NCBI RefSeq assembly: GCF_921293095.1 | Contig: NC_060247.1 | Span: forward strand, 108,767,111 to 108,831,110 | Direction: 5' to 3' | Length of the DNA stretch: 64,000 nucleotides | Source of the DNA: Ischnura elegans | Taxonomy: Eukaryota; Arthropoda; Insecta; Odonata; Coenagrionidae | Shown here: in pieces, positions 43,103-54,325 of the stretch | How the letters are laid out: every line of letters begins with the position of its first letter | Position numbering within the stretch: the first letter of the stretch is position 1 | The notes under the pieces: model-generated | What the model saw: the letters and a program-made list of their open reading frames with translations, nothing else | The model's database searches: none | What the model was told of the DNA's origin: nothing | Made by a program: the position numbers and the translations under genes

Positions 43103-43215
43103 ATGGTTTTTTGGTGTAAATGGTAGCATACCTGACAGGCAATGGGGAGATGAGGAGAGAAATAATTATTTCGCGGCGAATTTTATCCTTGGCGTATATA
43201 TCTAGTTAGAATAAC
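43103..43215 (+). mobile_element. tRNA-derived SINE (family S2), copy 2
   Basis: Diverged head GGTGTAAATGGTAGCATACC, then CGGCGAATTTTATCCTTGGC and GTATATATCTA as in copy 1. The B box is lost. Confidence 0.55.
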
Positions 43216-43225
43216 TAGGATTTTG

Positions 43226-45395
43226 GTTAAATCTTACTGCACTTTGTGGTTAAATATGAACCAACAAGATTTATGGTCAAATTTACTACACCGTGTAGTA
43301 GAAATAAATCTGGTTAGATATAATACGCTTTCCGGTAATTAATTTTTTGGTGAATACATTTACGGAAATATTTTTCATAAGACACTGGCTATACGTGGTA
43401 CTTGACTGGCCCCTTTGGTCGTTCTCTGAAAAAATTAAGCAGGAAACACGAGGTAACATTAAGGTACTTTTAGCCATGATTACCAAGAGTACCCATAGGA
43501 ATGTTTCAACCGGGATCAGCGTAGTAATTTTAACGATGTTTTTCAGTGTATTTTCGGTTTATCGCCTCAGGTATTTGAGCGGCTATAGTAAATAAATGTA
43601 TGCTCAAAAAATTACGTCGAGAAAAACTTGGATCTTGCGCCAATGGCTAAAGTTTTTTTTCTATGGTTTGTGTAAAATACCTACTTTTTTATGGAGTGGT
43701 GGTGTTTCATAGATTCGTTTAAAGATTATATAATTGCAGTTGAATTATCCGAAATCAACTCGCGTGAATTAATGCGTGCGATGTGTAGTACATGATCATT
43801 TCTCGCGTTCTCATATCTTGTTTTCGCATAATTTCTCCTACATACAAATGTACCTGAGATGTGTGGCTTGGATTGGTTTCATTGGCTGTAGATAAGTCGT
43901 TTTCTTGAAAGCTGTAAGGAGCATTGAATGGCTCAAATCGAATCCCTTTTGTTAGGGAAGGGGCACTAATGAGTAAAATTTATGCTTTACTAACTGCGAG
44001 ACCCATATGATTACATCGAGAGGGAAAGGCATGAGAAATGTTATAGTAGTCACCTCCAAGAAGAAAAAGGTGGGCTCTGTTTGGCCATAATCCTTAATGT
44101 AATTGCTGCAATTTATTTCCGCTCGGCATTGAATTCGTACAGTAATATAATATAAAATCCTGCATATCGTGGTCACCATGTTGCTATTTGTAGAACGTCC
44201 ATCAAGATAAATTTCTTATTCAAATTGAATTCTATGCATTCTGACTTCAGTTTTGTGGCAGTGAAATATCTCTTAATTTTCCGAGTCACTTTCTGCTCTC
44301 TCCTTCCACGATTCAACCCTTTTCCTCATGTTTTGGGGTTAAGGGTGCATTTCATCCCCTTCTCCCCTTCTCTCCTACCCCCCTCGGGCACGTGGCAGAA
44401 AACTGTTTCACTCACCCCAACGCAACCCCTTTTGCTGACCAGCCCATCCCATCAGTCAACTCCCCCCTAATGCCGCGACGGAAGACCTCCCTCTCCGCCA
44501 AGCATCAATCGCCCTGCAGCTTCCAGCCCCACCCTCCCTCGGCAATGCACCTTCCTCCCCACTATTACTCTCACACCCTCCCCTCCGTCTCCATGGTTCT
44601 CCTCGATTCGCTGCCGACAAAATGGCGGCAATGTGGCCGGTGCGTCGTAATGGCCAATGCTGACTCAGCTAGTGCGGGACGAGTTTACACTTTCCTAGAA
44701 ATCTTGATAGCATCTGTTGGAGAAGGGAGCGACAGTGACAGGACTCTCTGGGTGAGGCTCAAAATTTGAAAGAAATGGCCCATCTTATTTCGATAATAAT
44801 TTTTAAGTGTCAAAAAAATTCCAAGTTAAAGATGAAGCAAGCAATTTTCCATTAGTAAGGTATGAACTTATGAAGGTACCATGGAACTACTCATAGAAGA
44901 ATCGGAAAGTAAGGTTTTATGAATATATTGCAAATATAGTCAATTCATGCATCAAAATATTAGTTGAAATGAAATATTAAGGCATTCCTGCTCGTATAAA
45001 ATTTGAAGATTCAATCGTGATGTAGAGCATTTTTCCATATCGAAATAAATACTTTTAATTTACCAGGGTGGTAGTATAGATACAGATTGTTTTATATATA
45101 TGATAGTGGAAAATTACTAGTGTTCATTACATAATTTCAACATTCTTGCTCATGTCTATTTACCGCAATATTTTCCTTCACGTTGCATTCTCACGACACT
45201 CTGCGAAACCACATGGCTAAGATTTTTTGTGGCTGGTGGTTTTTCAGGTTGCTTTTTTGCCTTGTAACTTTTTGCACCGGTTACTGACCTGTACTTGCGC
45301 ACCTTGATGATCCATAGAGATGGATGTTGCTCCATCCTTGTAACATAAGGCCGCCATTATAACGTATCAAGATATCAAGTCTAATGTATTTGAAT
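43226..45395. other. No recognisable feature
   Basis: Mostly AT-rich; 44280-44600 is C-rich with frames of 81 and 125 codons that are not recognised. Confidence 0.45.
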
Positions 45396-45467
45396 GGCCC
45401 CATGATGTTATGGTTAGTACTCTGAACTTCGAATCCAGCGATCCGAGTTCAAATCTCTAAGGTACCT
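45396..45467 (+). pseudogene. tRNA-Gln-derived pseudogene
   Basis: Close to tRNA-Gln throughout (GTTATGGTTAGTACTCTG, GAATCCAGCGATCCGAGTTC). The anticodon loop reads CTTCGAA, so the triplet would be TCG rather than TTG. The anticodon stem has a mismatch, the T stem is broken (CCGAG against CTCTA) and the acceptor does not close. Not functional. Confidence 0.75.
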
Positions 45468-45489
45468 CGTAATTTTTTCCCACCTACCG

Positions 45490-45535
45490 TACCTACACCC
45501 TAGAGGTGGCCGCCAGCAATCACATTGATGTAGAT
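45490..45535 (+). mobile_element. LINE tail scrap
   Basis: CACCCTAGAGGTGGCCGCCA followed by TTGATGTAGAT; strongly decayed. Confidence 0.45.
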
Positions 45536-45639
45536 CAATCAGCTGGTGATTTTGAGTACCTACACATTCACTTTCAACATGGCAGCTGGTAAAAATCCAT
45601 CGCAGAATCGTGTAACTAATTAAAAGAACTAGAGAAAGA

Positions 45640-46437
45640 AGAATTAGAGACTGTTGAATCCATGAAATATCTAGGAGTTAGACTCAATAATGATCTATCG
45701 TGGAATGAACATATTCGAGAAATAACCGGTCAAGCTAATCGTAAAATGGGTTTTGTTTAAAGAATATTAGGAAAGTGCGACGACAAAGTGAGAGAAATTA
45801 GCTACTTTTCCCTCGTTAGACCACATTTGGAATACGCTGCCAGTGTTTGGGACCCTCATGAAAAAGGCTTAATAACAGAGTTAGAACGCGTGCAAAGAAG
45901 AGCTGCCAGGTATGTGAAGGGTCGTTACGATAGTCTTGTTAGTGTAACAGACCTCTTAGATAAACTCGGATGGGAATCTCTGTCGGACCGTAGATTGAAA
46001 AATAGACTAAACCTTTTAGATAAATTCAAGAGCAGTGCCTTTTCTGACGAAGTTAACCATATCTTACGGACACCAACATACTACGGAAGATCAGATCATA
46101 TAAATAAAATTAGAGAGATGGATTGTAGAACAGACAGATTCCGAATGTCATTTTTTCCACGATCAATAAGAGATTATAACGGCAGTAATAGACCTCGTAA
46201 ATAGATTGCATGACTTGTAGTGTAGCCTACTAACCTATGAAAAAATTAATGCATGTTTCTTAATTCAATTATTATTTCTAACAGCATATAGTAGTATAGC
46301 TTGTTAGTATATGGGACGTTTTTTGGACGGTGTGGTGTGCATGTGGGAGTCCAAATGCATGATGCATGCTGGTGATTGATCACCCCCTGCCAAACACCCT
46401 AGAGGTGGCTCGCAGGGTATTATGTAGATGTAGATGT
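45640..46437 (+). mobile_element. LINE family A copy
   Basis: Truncated 5' at about 45640 and complete at the 3' end: UTR, hairpin GGTGATTGATCACC (46368-46381) and TAGATG units. Among the least diverged copies. Confidence 0.93.
45655..46204 (+). pseudogene. LINE family A, C-terminal part of the RT protein
   Basis: SMKYLGVRLNNDLSW at the start, a stop in the KMGFV-RIL stretch (near 45758), then 138 open codons from 45788 to the natural stop at 46202-46204, with YFSLVRPHLEYAASVWDPHE, the QRRAARYVKGRYDS block and MSFFPRSIRDYN. No polymerase core. Confidence 0.9.
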
Positions 46438-47350
46438 AAAAAAATTTCCTGTACCTACTCCAGGTTTCTTATGAAAATCGTTCGATACACCGATATGGAA
46501 TCACCAAATGCATCAATTCCAAACTTAACGTCTTAGATATTCCTTAAATATCCATTGTAATTGTACTTTGATTAAACTTACCTTAATGCATACGATAATA
46601 GGCTAATAATTTACGTAAATTCCTCGTCATTCACCAATTTTTTAGCCAATGACAAAAATGATCATATTTTTTTGTACCGTCTTCTACCTTTTTAAACATT
46701 TGCAATTGAGGTTTAAATTAAGAATTTTATCAGAACCTTACGATCATATTTCACATTCTTTCGGAAGAGCAAATAAATCTTTGCCTTCCATTTCTATTTT
46801 CCAAAAGTACTCCGAGGGGGTGTCCCTCGCAGAACTTATTGTTTTCGTACCTCGAATGAAACGATTGGCGTCATTCATATCTCTTTGTTCGTAAATGCCA
46901 TTTCTGTTTGCTATTCCTTCTTATCACATCCTTATAATGCAAATAATTTTTGCTAAGAATCTGCGTCTATTTGATACGCTACTAGCTGTTTCCTGGGTGT
47001 AGCGCAGGCATATAAGTCTTAAGACTAGACAATCTGAATCATTCTTTCTTATTTACCTCAAAATAACTTTTTTGGTAGTTATTTTCCTCCAAGGTGCAGT
47101 GTTAGGCATTTATATTTCCTTAATTTTGCGATTATCATAAAATGTACCTTCTAGGAACCAAATTAATGTGCATATCACTGGCAATGTTTTTTATCATCTA
47201 TGAATAATATTGTTTTTTAATGCCTGCGAAAACTTTTTGTTAATACTTATGAGGTGCTTTTCAGATAGCTTACAGATAACAATGGAGATGTTTAGGAATA
47301 GATGCACTAATATGATATCAGACACGATGTGGTGGAAGTTCTTAGTATTA
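46438..47350. other. No recognisable feature
   Basis: AT-rich; the 81-codon frame at 46649 is not recognised. Confidence 0.45.
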
Positions 47351-47480
47351 GTAAAATAAGACATTGCAATATTTTCACTGGATTTTATTTTAACACGACC
47401 CGTTTCGTTGTTACAAAGTATACAACGAAACGCGTCGCGTTAAAATAAGATCCATGGTAAATATTGCAATGTCTAATTTT
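47351..47480. mobile_element. Fold-back element, ~60-bp arms, half hammerhead core
   Basis: TAAAATAAGACATTGCAATA on the left returns inverted on the right; the arms meet at GTTGTTACAAAGTATACAAC. Each arm has GAAACGSGTCG (the GAAA plus GTC side of the hammerhead-like core), but the CTGANGA box is missing. Confidence 0.6.
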
Positions 47481-48354
47481 ATTAATCATTATAAAGACAA
47501 ATATACGGAGCATTGGAGATATTCGGTGAGAGTCAGGTGCCGTTTAGCCGTAAAATTACTTTTTCAGGATAAAATTTGTCTTTAGCGGATAAGTTGTAGG
47601 TCATGTCAGCGTTTCAGGTACGATTTAGTTTGTAGCATCGTATAATATTAACCTCTGCCGCCCGAGCCTTGAAGTAAAAAATTTGGCCAAAATTCAGGAG
47701 GTTTTCGAAAATAAACACCAACAACGAGCATTTTAGTAGGCATCAGCGACTACTGGAAGCACTGCATCAACAAAACATGTAGTTCATCAAAAGTTGTTTA
47801 TTGTTTTTGTGCAAGTTTTACTGTGGTTAACTCACATACATACCACATCTCTGGGAACACTGACCTCCCCTTACATTTTGTCTTTGGAAGTAAAAATCGT
47901 GATTGATTGTATTTTGTTCAAATGCCGCAGATATAATGGGAGAGAAAGTGATTCCCTTAATGAAACCTGTAATTTACTGTCGTATATTAATTTATTCATT
48001 TAGGATTGAGTTCACCTCTTTTGAAAGGAACACTTCTCTGCGAAAAACCGTTTTTAATAAACTCTCAATAATCGATAAACTTTTTATTTTTATAAAGAAT
48101 TTTCATTTTTAGAGACAATTTCATTGTTTGGGGTGTTCGGTGGAGGTGGGTCTATAAAAAACGGATGTCAACATTGCGTGGTTGTATAAAAAGGCTGTAA
48201 CATGCAAGTAACCGGATAGAGGACTCCCGTTTATTTCGAAAATTAGATCACCGACTCATAAGGAACTTCTGAATCAATCTGCGACACTCACCCGGTTGAA
48301 GACCCCCCCAAAACCTAAGAGAAAAATAAATATTTAAAACTATAGTCTAGTTTT
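47481..48354. other. No recognisable feature
   Basis: AT-rich; frames of 69 codons are not recognised. Confidence 0.45.
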
Positions 48355-48447
48355 GACATGGGAGTCCGATTGCATGCTGCATGCTGGTGATCGATCACCT
48401 CCTGCCAAACACCCTAGAGGTGGCTCGCAGGGTATCATGTAGATGTA
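48355..48447 (+). mobile_element. LINE family A tail fragment
   Basis: GGGAGTCCGATTGCATGCTG, hairpin GGTGATCGATCACC, GGCTCGCAGGGTATCATG, TAGATGTA. Confidence 0.88.
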
Positions 48448-48539
48448 ATAACTGCATCTGCTTAAAGTTAATTTTAAGTGACAAAATGATGCAAAATTTA
48501 TTTCCAGGCATGTCATTTTTCAACAATTTTCCCGGACTG

Positions 48540-48595
48540 GTTTGGGGGATAGCTACCCCAGGACACCCCCAAGTATAATCCTAGTTACTCTACTG
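48540..48595 (-). mobile_element. Lone MITE end (CAGTAGAGTAACTAGG)
   Basis: Similar to the end at 7073; partner end not found. Confidence 0.3.
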
Positions 48596-48603
48596 TTCAG
48601 GTG

Positions 48604-48685
48604 TACATCTACATAATACCCTGCGAGCCATCTGTAGGGTGTTTGGCAGGTGGTGATCAATCAGCAGCACACAGCATTTAAGAGG
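48604..48685 (-). mobile_element. LINE tail fragment
   Basis: ACATCTACATAATACCCTGC, GAGCCATCTGTAGGGTGTTT, hairpin with changes (GCTGATTGATCACC). Confidence 0.8.
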
Positions 48686-48759
48686 ATTACCTCATTAATG
48701 CGAATCGTAGCAATTGCAATCATGAAATCGTATAGTCTTTGAATGCATAACGAATGAGC

Positions 48760-49345
48760 GGAACCTATTGATCGTGAGGGATCTCGATTGACATGACCGT
48801 GCTGTCATGAGCATGCAGTGACCATCCTTTTCGTTTGCACCCTTTTTCTCCCTCATCCTTTCGTGGGAGAAAAGTTGCGGCCGCAGTTATTTGCCAATAA
48901 CGGTTTCTCTCGCCCATGGGCGGAAGGGAGTATGAGGGGTCTGCAAGAAAGAAAGAAAGGACGGGGTGGGGCCGACGCCCTCGAAAAACCCTCGCTGCAA
49001 AAATAGAATTTCGACTCTCCTCCTCTCGCCCTCCTTCCCTTTTGCTCCCCGCCGGTGTGGTCCTAACGGGGACTCGCAAAAGATTTTCAAGAGTGTCGTG
49101 CAGCGGGCGCCTTTCGGGACGACGGTGCACTCTGGGGGTGAGGATTTTTTTCGTGGAAAAGAGAGCGGTGGGCGTTCTGTGCTGTGCGGGGCTGAAAGGG
49201 GGAAAAGGGGATGGGGTTGCTTCTTCTCCGTCCCACTCCTTCCACTGGGGTGGGGATCGCTCGGAAAACGCCCAACATCTTCGAGTACCATGCAACCCTT
49301 TCCAAGGCCGTTTTGGGAGAAATTAACTTTCACTGCCTTGCTCAA
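48760..49345. other. GC-rich island with overlapping frames
   Basis: Frames of 136-196 codons overlap on both strands (48765-49477). No domain is recognised and no splice context is evident. Could be a promoter or untranslated exon, or simply compositional. Confidence 0.35.
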
Positions 49346-49366
49346 CTTTCCTCTCGATGTATTATA

Positions 49367-49541
49367 TCCGCCATATCTTACGGACCCCAACGTACTACGG
49401 AAAATCAGATGATATAGTATGCGTAATGTTTCCATGGCCGTGCGGTGTGCATGTGGCGGTCCTCTTGCATGCTGCATTTTGGTGATTGGTCACCCCCTGC
49501 CAAACTCCCTAGAGGTGGCTCGCTGGGTATTATGAAGATTC
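49367..49541 (+). mobile_element. LINE 3' fragment with internal deletion
   Basis: CATATCTTACGGACCCCAAC (coding end) jumps to the tail (GTGCGGTGTGCATGTGGCGG), hairpin GGTGA-TTGG-TCACC, and GGTATTATGAAGAT. Confidence 0.8.
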
Positions 49542-49809
49542 CGAACTTCTTTTTTTCCACGACCAATTAAAGATTATAACGGCAGCGTTAGAACTCACAA
49601 ATAGATTAGATGACTTTGTAGTGTAGCCTACCAACTTATGTAAAACTTAAAGCATGTTTCTTAATCTTATTATCATTTCTAACAGCATATGGTTGCATTA
49701 TTTTTAGTATGTTGTGCATCTGGGAGTGTAATTGCATGCTGCATGCTGGTGATTGGTCACCCCCTGCCAAACACCCTAGAGGTGGCTCGCAGGGTATTAT
49801 GTAGATGTA
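49542..49809 (+). mobile_element. LINE family A 3' fragment
   Basis: Starts TTCCGAACTTCTTTTTTTCC (coding end), then UTR, hairpin GGTGA-TTGG-TCACC and the TAGATGTA end. Directly behind the previous copy in the same orientation. Confidence 0.85.
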
Positions 49810-50244
49810 TTATTTAAAAATTACGTTAGTGCGTATGGATGGAATTAAGCTTGAGGAAAATTTTTGAAAAAAAAATCGCGTCCTGGAATGTTCTGATCAG
49901 CACAATTTAAAAAAAAAAGAAAAACAGAAAAATGAAAACGGATAACATTCAATTAGTAATCTTCGTTAGGGCAGTATTGATTTCACGAATTTCCCAAATA
50001 TTACCATCTTTTGTGGTCCGAATAAAGAGTGACGACTGAAATCCCTGTCTAAACATTGATGCATCGAATCGAAAGAAATTTATTTTATTCTCATTTTATA
50101 ATTACAGCAGATGTTATATTACTACCTGGATTTTCTCATACGATAACGGTTTCACGCGATGAATTTTTCAATATTTTATTTTTTTAAAGATTTTTATACT
50201 GGTGTATTTTTTTCAGTGTTGTGTTGCATTGAACGACTGAAAGA
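49810..50244. other. No recognisable feature
   Basis: AT-rich; nothing recognised. Confidence 0.4.
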
Positions 50245-50582
50245 TCCTCTTGCTTGGTGCATGCTGGTGATTGATCACCCCTTGCCAAACACCCTAGAGG
50301 TCAGAGGCGGATACACATTGGGGGGCGCACCCCCTTGCGGGGCCGGCCGTATTGTCAAACGTTGCAGAACCAACTTTTTTTATATCATAAGATGGAATTG
50401 TCTCGTATATTTGTATAATCACTTTAATTAAAACTTTCTTAAACTTTTCATGTGTTATGATTATTTTTTATTACGATTAAAGTAAACGTAACTCAAGATA
50501 TCTTTTGCGCCCCCCCTTGAGGCTTTTCTGCATCCGCTGCTGCTAGAGGTGGCTCGCAGGGACTATGTAGGTGTAGATGTAT
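50245..50582 (+). mobile_element. LINE tail fragment split by a MITE
   Basis: GCATGCTGGTGATTGATCAC to CCCTAGAGGT (50301), interrupted, then CTAGAGGTGGCTCGCAGGGA (50543 on) and GTAGGTGTAGATGTA. Confidence 0.88.
50302..50542. mobile_element. hAT-like MITE, 241 bp, inserted in a LINE tail
   Basis: Ends CAGAGGCGGATACA and, inverted, CAGCAGCGGATGCAG; 8-bp duplication CTAGAGGT exact (50294-50301, 50543-50550). Same family as 39803-40062. Confidence 0.92.
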
Positions 50583-51296
50583 GCTTGGTGGCAATTCACA
50601 CTACATCCACGATTTGTGTTTGCGTTTCAATTTATTATTGCATACATCATTGCTTAAAATAATATCCAAAGTAGACGATCCAAATGTCAAGACTTTGTTC
50701 TCAAGCCAAGATTTTGCGATTTTCTCGCTCAGTGCTGCTTGATAGGAGTAAAAGGAAAAAAATTTTAGTCCTACCCTTGTTAAAGTAACTCAGGTGGCGT
50801 CATACCCCTAGCGCCGAGTACACGTATAACAGCTAATCCCAAACCAACGAGCAGAAAATAATGTGTTGGGATTCCTAGGGTTTTGGGTGATTAAGATTTC
50901 TCAATGAGCTTCAGTTTCGTCAAGTGAAAATTATTTAAAACATACTCTGCAAATTTTTTTATTACCATGTGATGCACAATTGGGTTACGTATTGTATGTT
51001 GGTGATTGCAAACACACTAGAGGAGGCTTGTTCGGTACTGTGTAGCGATTCTTAATTTCGGCCAGAACACGCTGGAACAGCGTTAGGGCACCACTCGGAA
51101 AAATTGGGCCGTGTCAAAAAAATTATCATTTTTTACGTATAGTAAAACATGATTCCTCATTGTAATTTTATAACAAGTTTTTTTATTAATCTGAATTTTT
51201 AGGGGGGGGGTGGTTTATATTTGAATATCGTGTGGGTAAAATGTGTTGGTATGCGCCCCAGTACCTAAAATTTTAAAAATTAAGCACTGCTGTGTA
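50583..51296. other. No gene; LINE tail scrap at about 50990-51045
   Basis: GTTGGTGATTGCAAACACAC and TAGAGGAGGCTTGTTCGGTA are a decayed LINE tail (plus strand). Otherwise nothing recognised. Confidence 0.45.
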
Positions 51297-51520
51297 TCCA
51301 CATCTGCATAATACCCTGCGAGAAACCTCTAAGGTGTTTAGCAGGGGGTGATAATTCAAAATAATGCAATTGGATTCCCACTTGCACATCACACGGTCCA
51401 AAAAAGTTTCAGTTACTCACGAATTATACTACCACATTCATTCAAAGGCAAAACTTGGCAAATACTCATTATGGTTTTCTGCCAATAAAGCTAGAACACA
51501 CAAAACAGCTTTTTCCATTT
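51297..51520 (-). mobile_element. LINE tail and UTR, variant also seen at 30-300
   Basis: Tail GCATAATACCCTGCGAGAAA and a variant UTR (AAAACTTGGCAAATACTCAT, CTGCCAATAAAGC) shared with the copy at the window start. Confidence 0.75.
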
Positions 51521-51709
51521 CTCCTCCGTTTCAGAAACGGTCCCTTTGCCGTTCGTCTCCTACCTTATGACGCGATCTCTCTTTGCCTGCTTCTTTACGA
51601 AAAATGGTGTCCGGGAAACGATGAACGTTATTCCTTTTCCAGTGAAGGGCCCCTCCCTTCAATCATTACTTACCTCGCTGTAGAATATTTTGCCTTCTCC
51701 AAGATGACA
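51521..51709. repeat. ~195-bp module, copy 2
   Basis: Matches 617-812; here it lies between LINE UTR and a LINE coding scrap (51715-51770, GTTTAGTCTATTTTTCAATC). The plus frame 51455-51838 stays open across it. Confidence 0.6.
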
Positions 51710-51714
51710 TCGGC

Positions 51715-51770
51715 ATCTAATAGGTTTAGTCTATTTTTCAATCTACGGTCTGACAGAGATTCCCAGACGT
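51715..51770 (-). mobile_element. LINE family A coding scrap
   Basis: Minus strand: ESLSDRRLKNRLN only. Confidence 0.75.
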
Positions 51771-54253
51771 GTAGTGCATGTAGAAGTAATTGCACAGTTG
51801 TACGTGCAACCGGTTGTGCAATTACGCTACGCGAGTAAAACGGTATTCACGCCACATTTCAATAGACTTTCTCTTAAGAAAACTACGTGTTTTGCATTCG
51901 CCGGAAGGGTCAGTCGAGTGTCAAGTTCTCAGCGCTGTCAATCTTCGTTTTTCGCCATCGCTTACGAAGGCACTGTGCAAAAATCCTCCTATATCCCTGC
52001 GTGGGAGCAGAAAGAGAACCCTTCCCACGCAACACGAATCCCTTGGGTACCTTCAACCATCTCGGCGGGATACGGACTTTCACCCAATGGGTTTCCATGG
52101 TGACGGATTGTTTTGCGCCTCCATTTTTTTTACTTGAAATTCTTTCGTCGTAACGGGAGTGTCATCTTGGGGAGAATGGTTCATTTCTGCGGTAAACAGG
52201 TCCAACCGCCCACCTTGCCCTCTGTCATTTCTTCTAGCATCCTTTCTTTACCTGCTGAACCTTTCTGTCCGGTTCATCTTCACCCCCTTTGGTTGCGTTT
52301 CCGGCATAATCTCTCCGCTCCTTTCCTGCTAAGGCTGCTGCAATCTCTTATTGTGTTCCTTTCCACCGTATTCCTCCGTTGATCCCTTTTCCCATTCTAC
52401 AGTAGCTATTTTCGTCACTTCTAGACCCCCGCGTTTGTTTACGTCATCTTTCACCGTTATTCCCACGCACATGGTGGAATAGCTTCTATTCCATGCAAAT
52501 CCATGGTGTTTATCTAAAATTACCTAATTTTACTCGGTGGTCTTTCAAAATAAGGCATCTTGTAAACAATAACGAACTATAATTGATAAATTAAACGAAA
52601 ATTTACTGAGAGTTTAATTTTCATTCTTCTCTTAAAGAAACTTAAAATATAAATTGAATTGAGTTTGAAATTTTATTTTTTTCAACTAATGTAAGTGAGT
52701 TGGTGCATACTTAGAAAAAAATTGGCATATCCAGAAGAGGACATGCGTTTGTATTCATGAACCAAAGTGCTTGAACGATTCGGTTGAAGAAAATTTAATC
52801 TAGGCATTGGCTCAGGGAATATATTCTGGTCTACATACGTTTTGGAATTTTTACTCTGGCCATTACGACAGCTGACTTGCAATTTCTTAAAATTTTTTTT
52901 GATGAAGCCCAGTTTTTTCACAGTAAAGTCGATAAGATATCGATGAATAGCACATTAAATGATACACAAAGGTAGCTTTTTCAGCGTCAGATCAGAACAG
53001 CTTTTTTCAGTGCTAGGCCGCTGATGTTGGAAATTTCATGCTGACACGAGTTATCCAGTCACGGCGAAACTTTTCCCACTGCCGTTGGAGAAGGGAGCTT
53101 TTCTGTGAGAGAACGGAAAGAAAGGAACGCAAGGCGTAAAAAGGTTGCGGGGAGAAATGACCGGTGGATATTTGCGAGTTCGGCCGTCAGGCCATAACCT
53201 ACGCTTCGCAAAGCTCTTGGCTGCAAAAAGAAAATGCATGTATAACTTCCTATAGTGGTCACACTCTCACCACGCGCCAGTTCCTGGAACGGGTCAAAGG
53301 GTTGAGAGCTATATACTGCAATTCCGTCCGGCCTGCTGGCCTACATTCCAGAAATATGAGAGGTTCCTTCGATTTTGCTTTCGTCCGGCCAGAGGCGACT
53401 CGTTGACTGGTTTAGTGCGAGCAATAAAGGCATCAGGAGGACATGAAAGCGACAGCAATTCCGTAATAAATGCAACCCTTTCCTTTCAGGCTCATTATAC
53501 GCGTATTATGCTATGTGGCACATGCGTCTGAAAGCTCCGGTCAGTGCCTCGGAGTCTCGCATCTACCTTGTTTTTCTACCCCGTGGGAGAAGTTCTTGGA
53601 AATCTCAAAAAAAAAATATTTGGCCAGTTCATGACATCGATGTGGCAAGCGATGCAAATTTGCTGGAAAATACCACAGGTAAATCTTAAAAAAAAATGAA
53701 ATTGTCGAAATCTAGGGAGCCACGGTTAAAACATAAATATGTGCCGAAAATGTACAGTACAGCATAAGCAGTAACTCTAGGAATAAGAAAAATTGTCGCG
53801 TCTATACCTAAATCTTCTTTAGATTCTGAAATGGCCAGCAATCGAATATACGACGAATATATTTTAGGAAGAAGTTGGACCACGAAAATATACTAGTAAC
53901 TATGTGCTACTTCGTAGAAATGAAGCTTTAATATGCACTTTCTTTAATTTTTAATATCAGAGGTACAAAAATATAAAATTTAAAGGCCGGCAAACATGTT
54001 TGGTTTTCTTTCCTTAACCGAGACACTTCAATAATATTGCCAAATTAAATTTAATTTGGGAAACCCTTATCAGTCGGGTGGAGACGCAAAATAAAGAATT
54101 ACCATTCAAGTGCAAAATTTCTCAAAAATTATTTAAACGCCCTTTTGAAAAGAACCCATGACCCCTCAAGTAATCTCGTATAAAGTAATTATACGTATTA
54201 TAAAAAAGTATTTATCTCAAGTAATAAATAAGCTCTCGAATCTTAAAAAAAAG
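51771..54253. other. No recognisable feature
   Basis: 51780-52400 is mixed-GC with overlapping frames of 62-115 codons; 53050-53410 likewise. No domain is recognised. Confidence 0.4.
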
Positions 54254-54325
54254 TTCCCATACCGGGAATCGAACCCGGGCCTTCTGAGTGAAAGCCAGAT
54301 ATCCTAGCCACTAGACCATATGGGA
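54254..54325 (-). tRNA. tRNA-Glu (UUC)
   Basis: Minus strand, 72 nt, anticodon TTC at 54290-54292. Acceptor TCCCATA/TATGGGA is perfectly paired, a compensated change relative to the other three genes. One G-T wobble closes the anticodon stem (CCAGA to TCAGA). Followed by a T-rich terminator (CTTTTTTTTT). Confidence 0.92.

Noticed and set aside
48765-49477. Several 136-196 codon frames on both strands
   Set aside because: They overlap each other in a GC-rich island and none has a recognisable domain; openness is explained by base composition.
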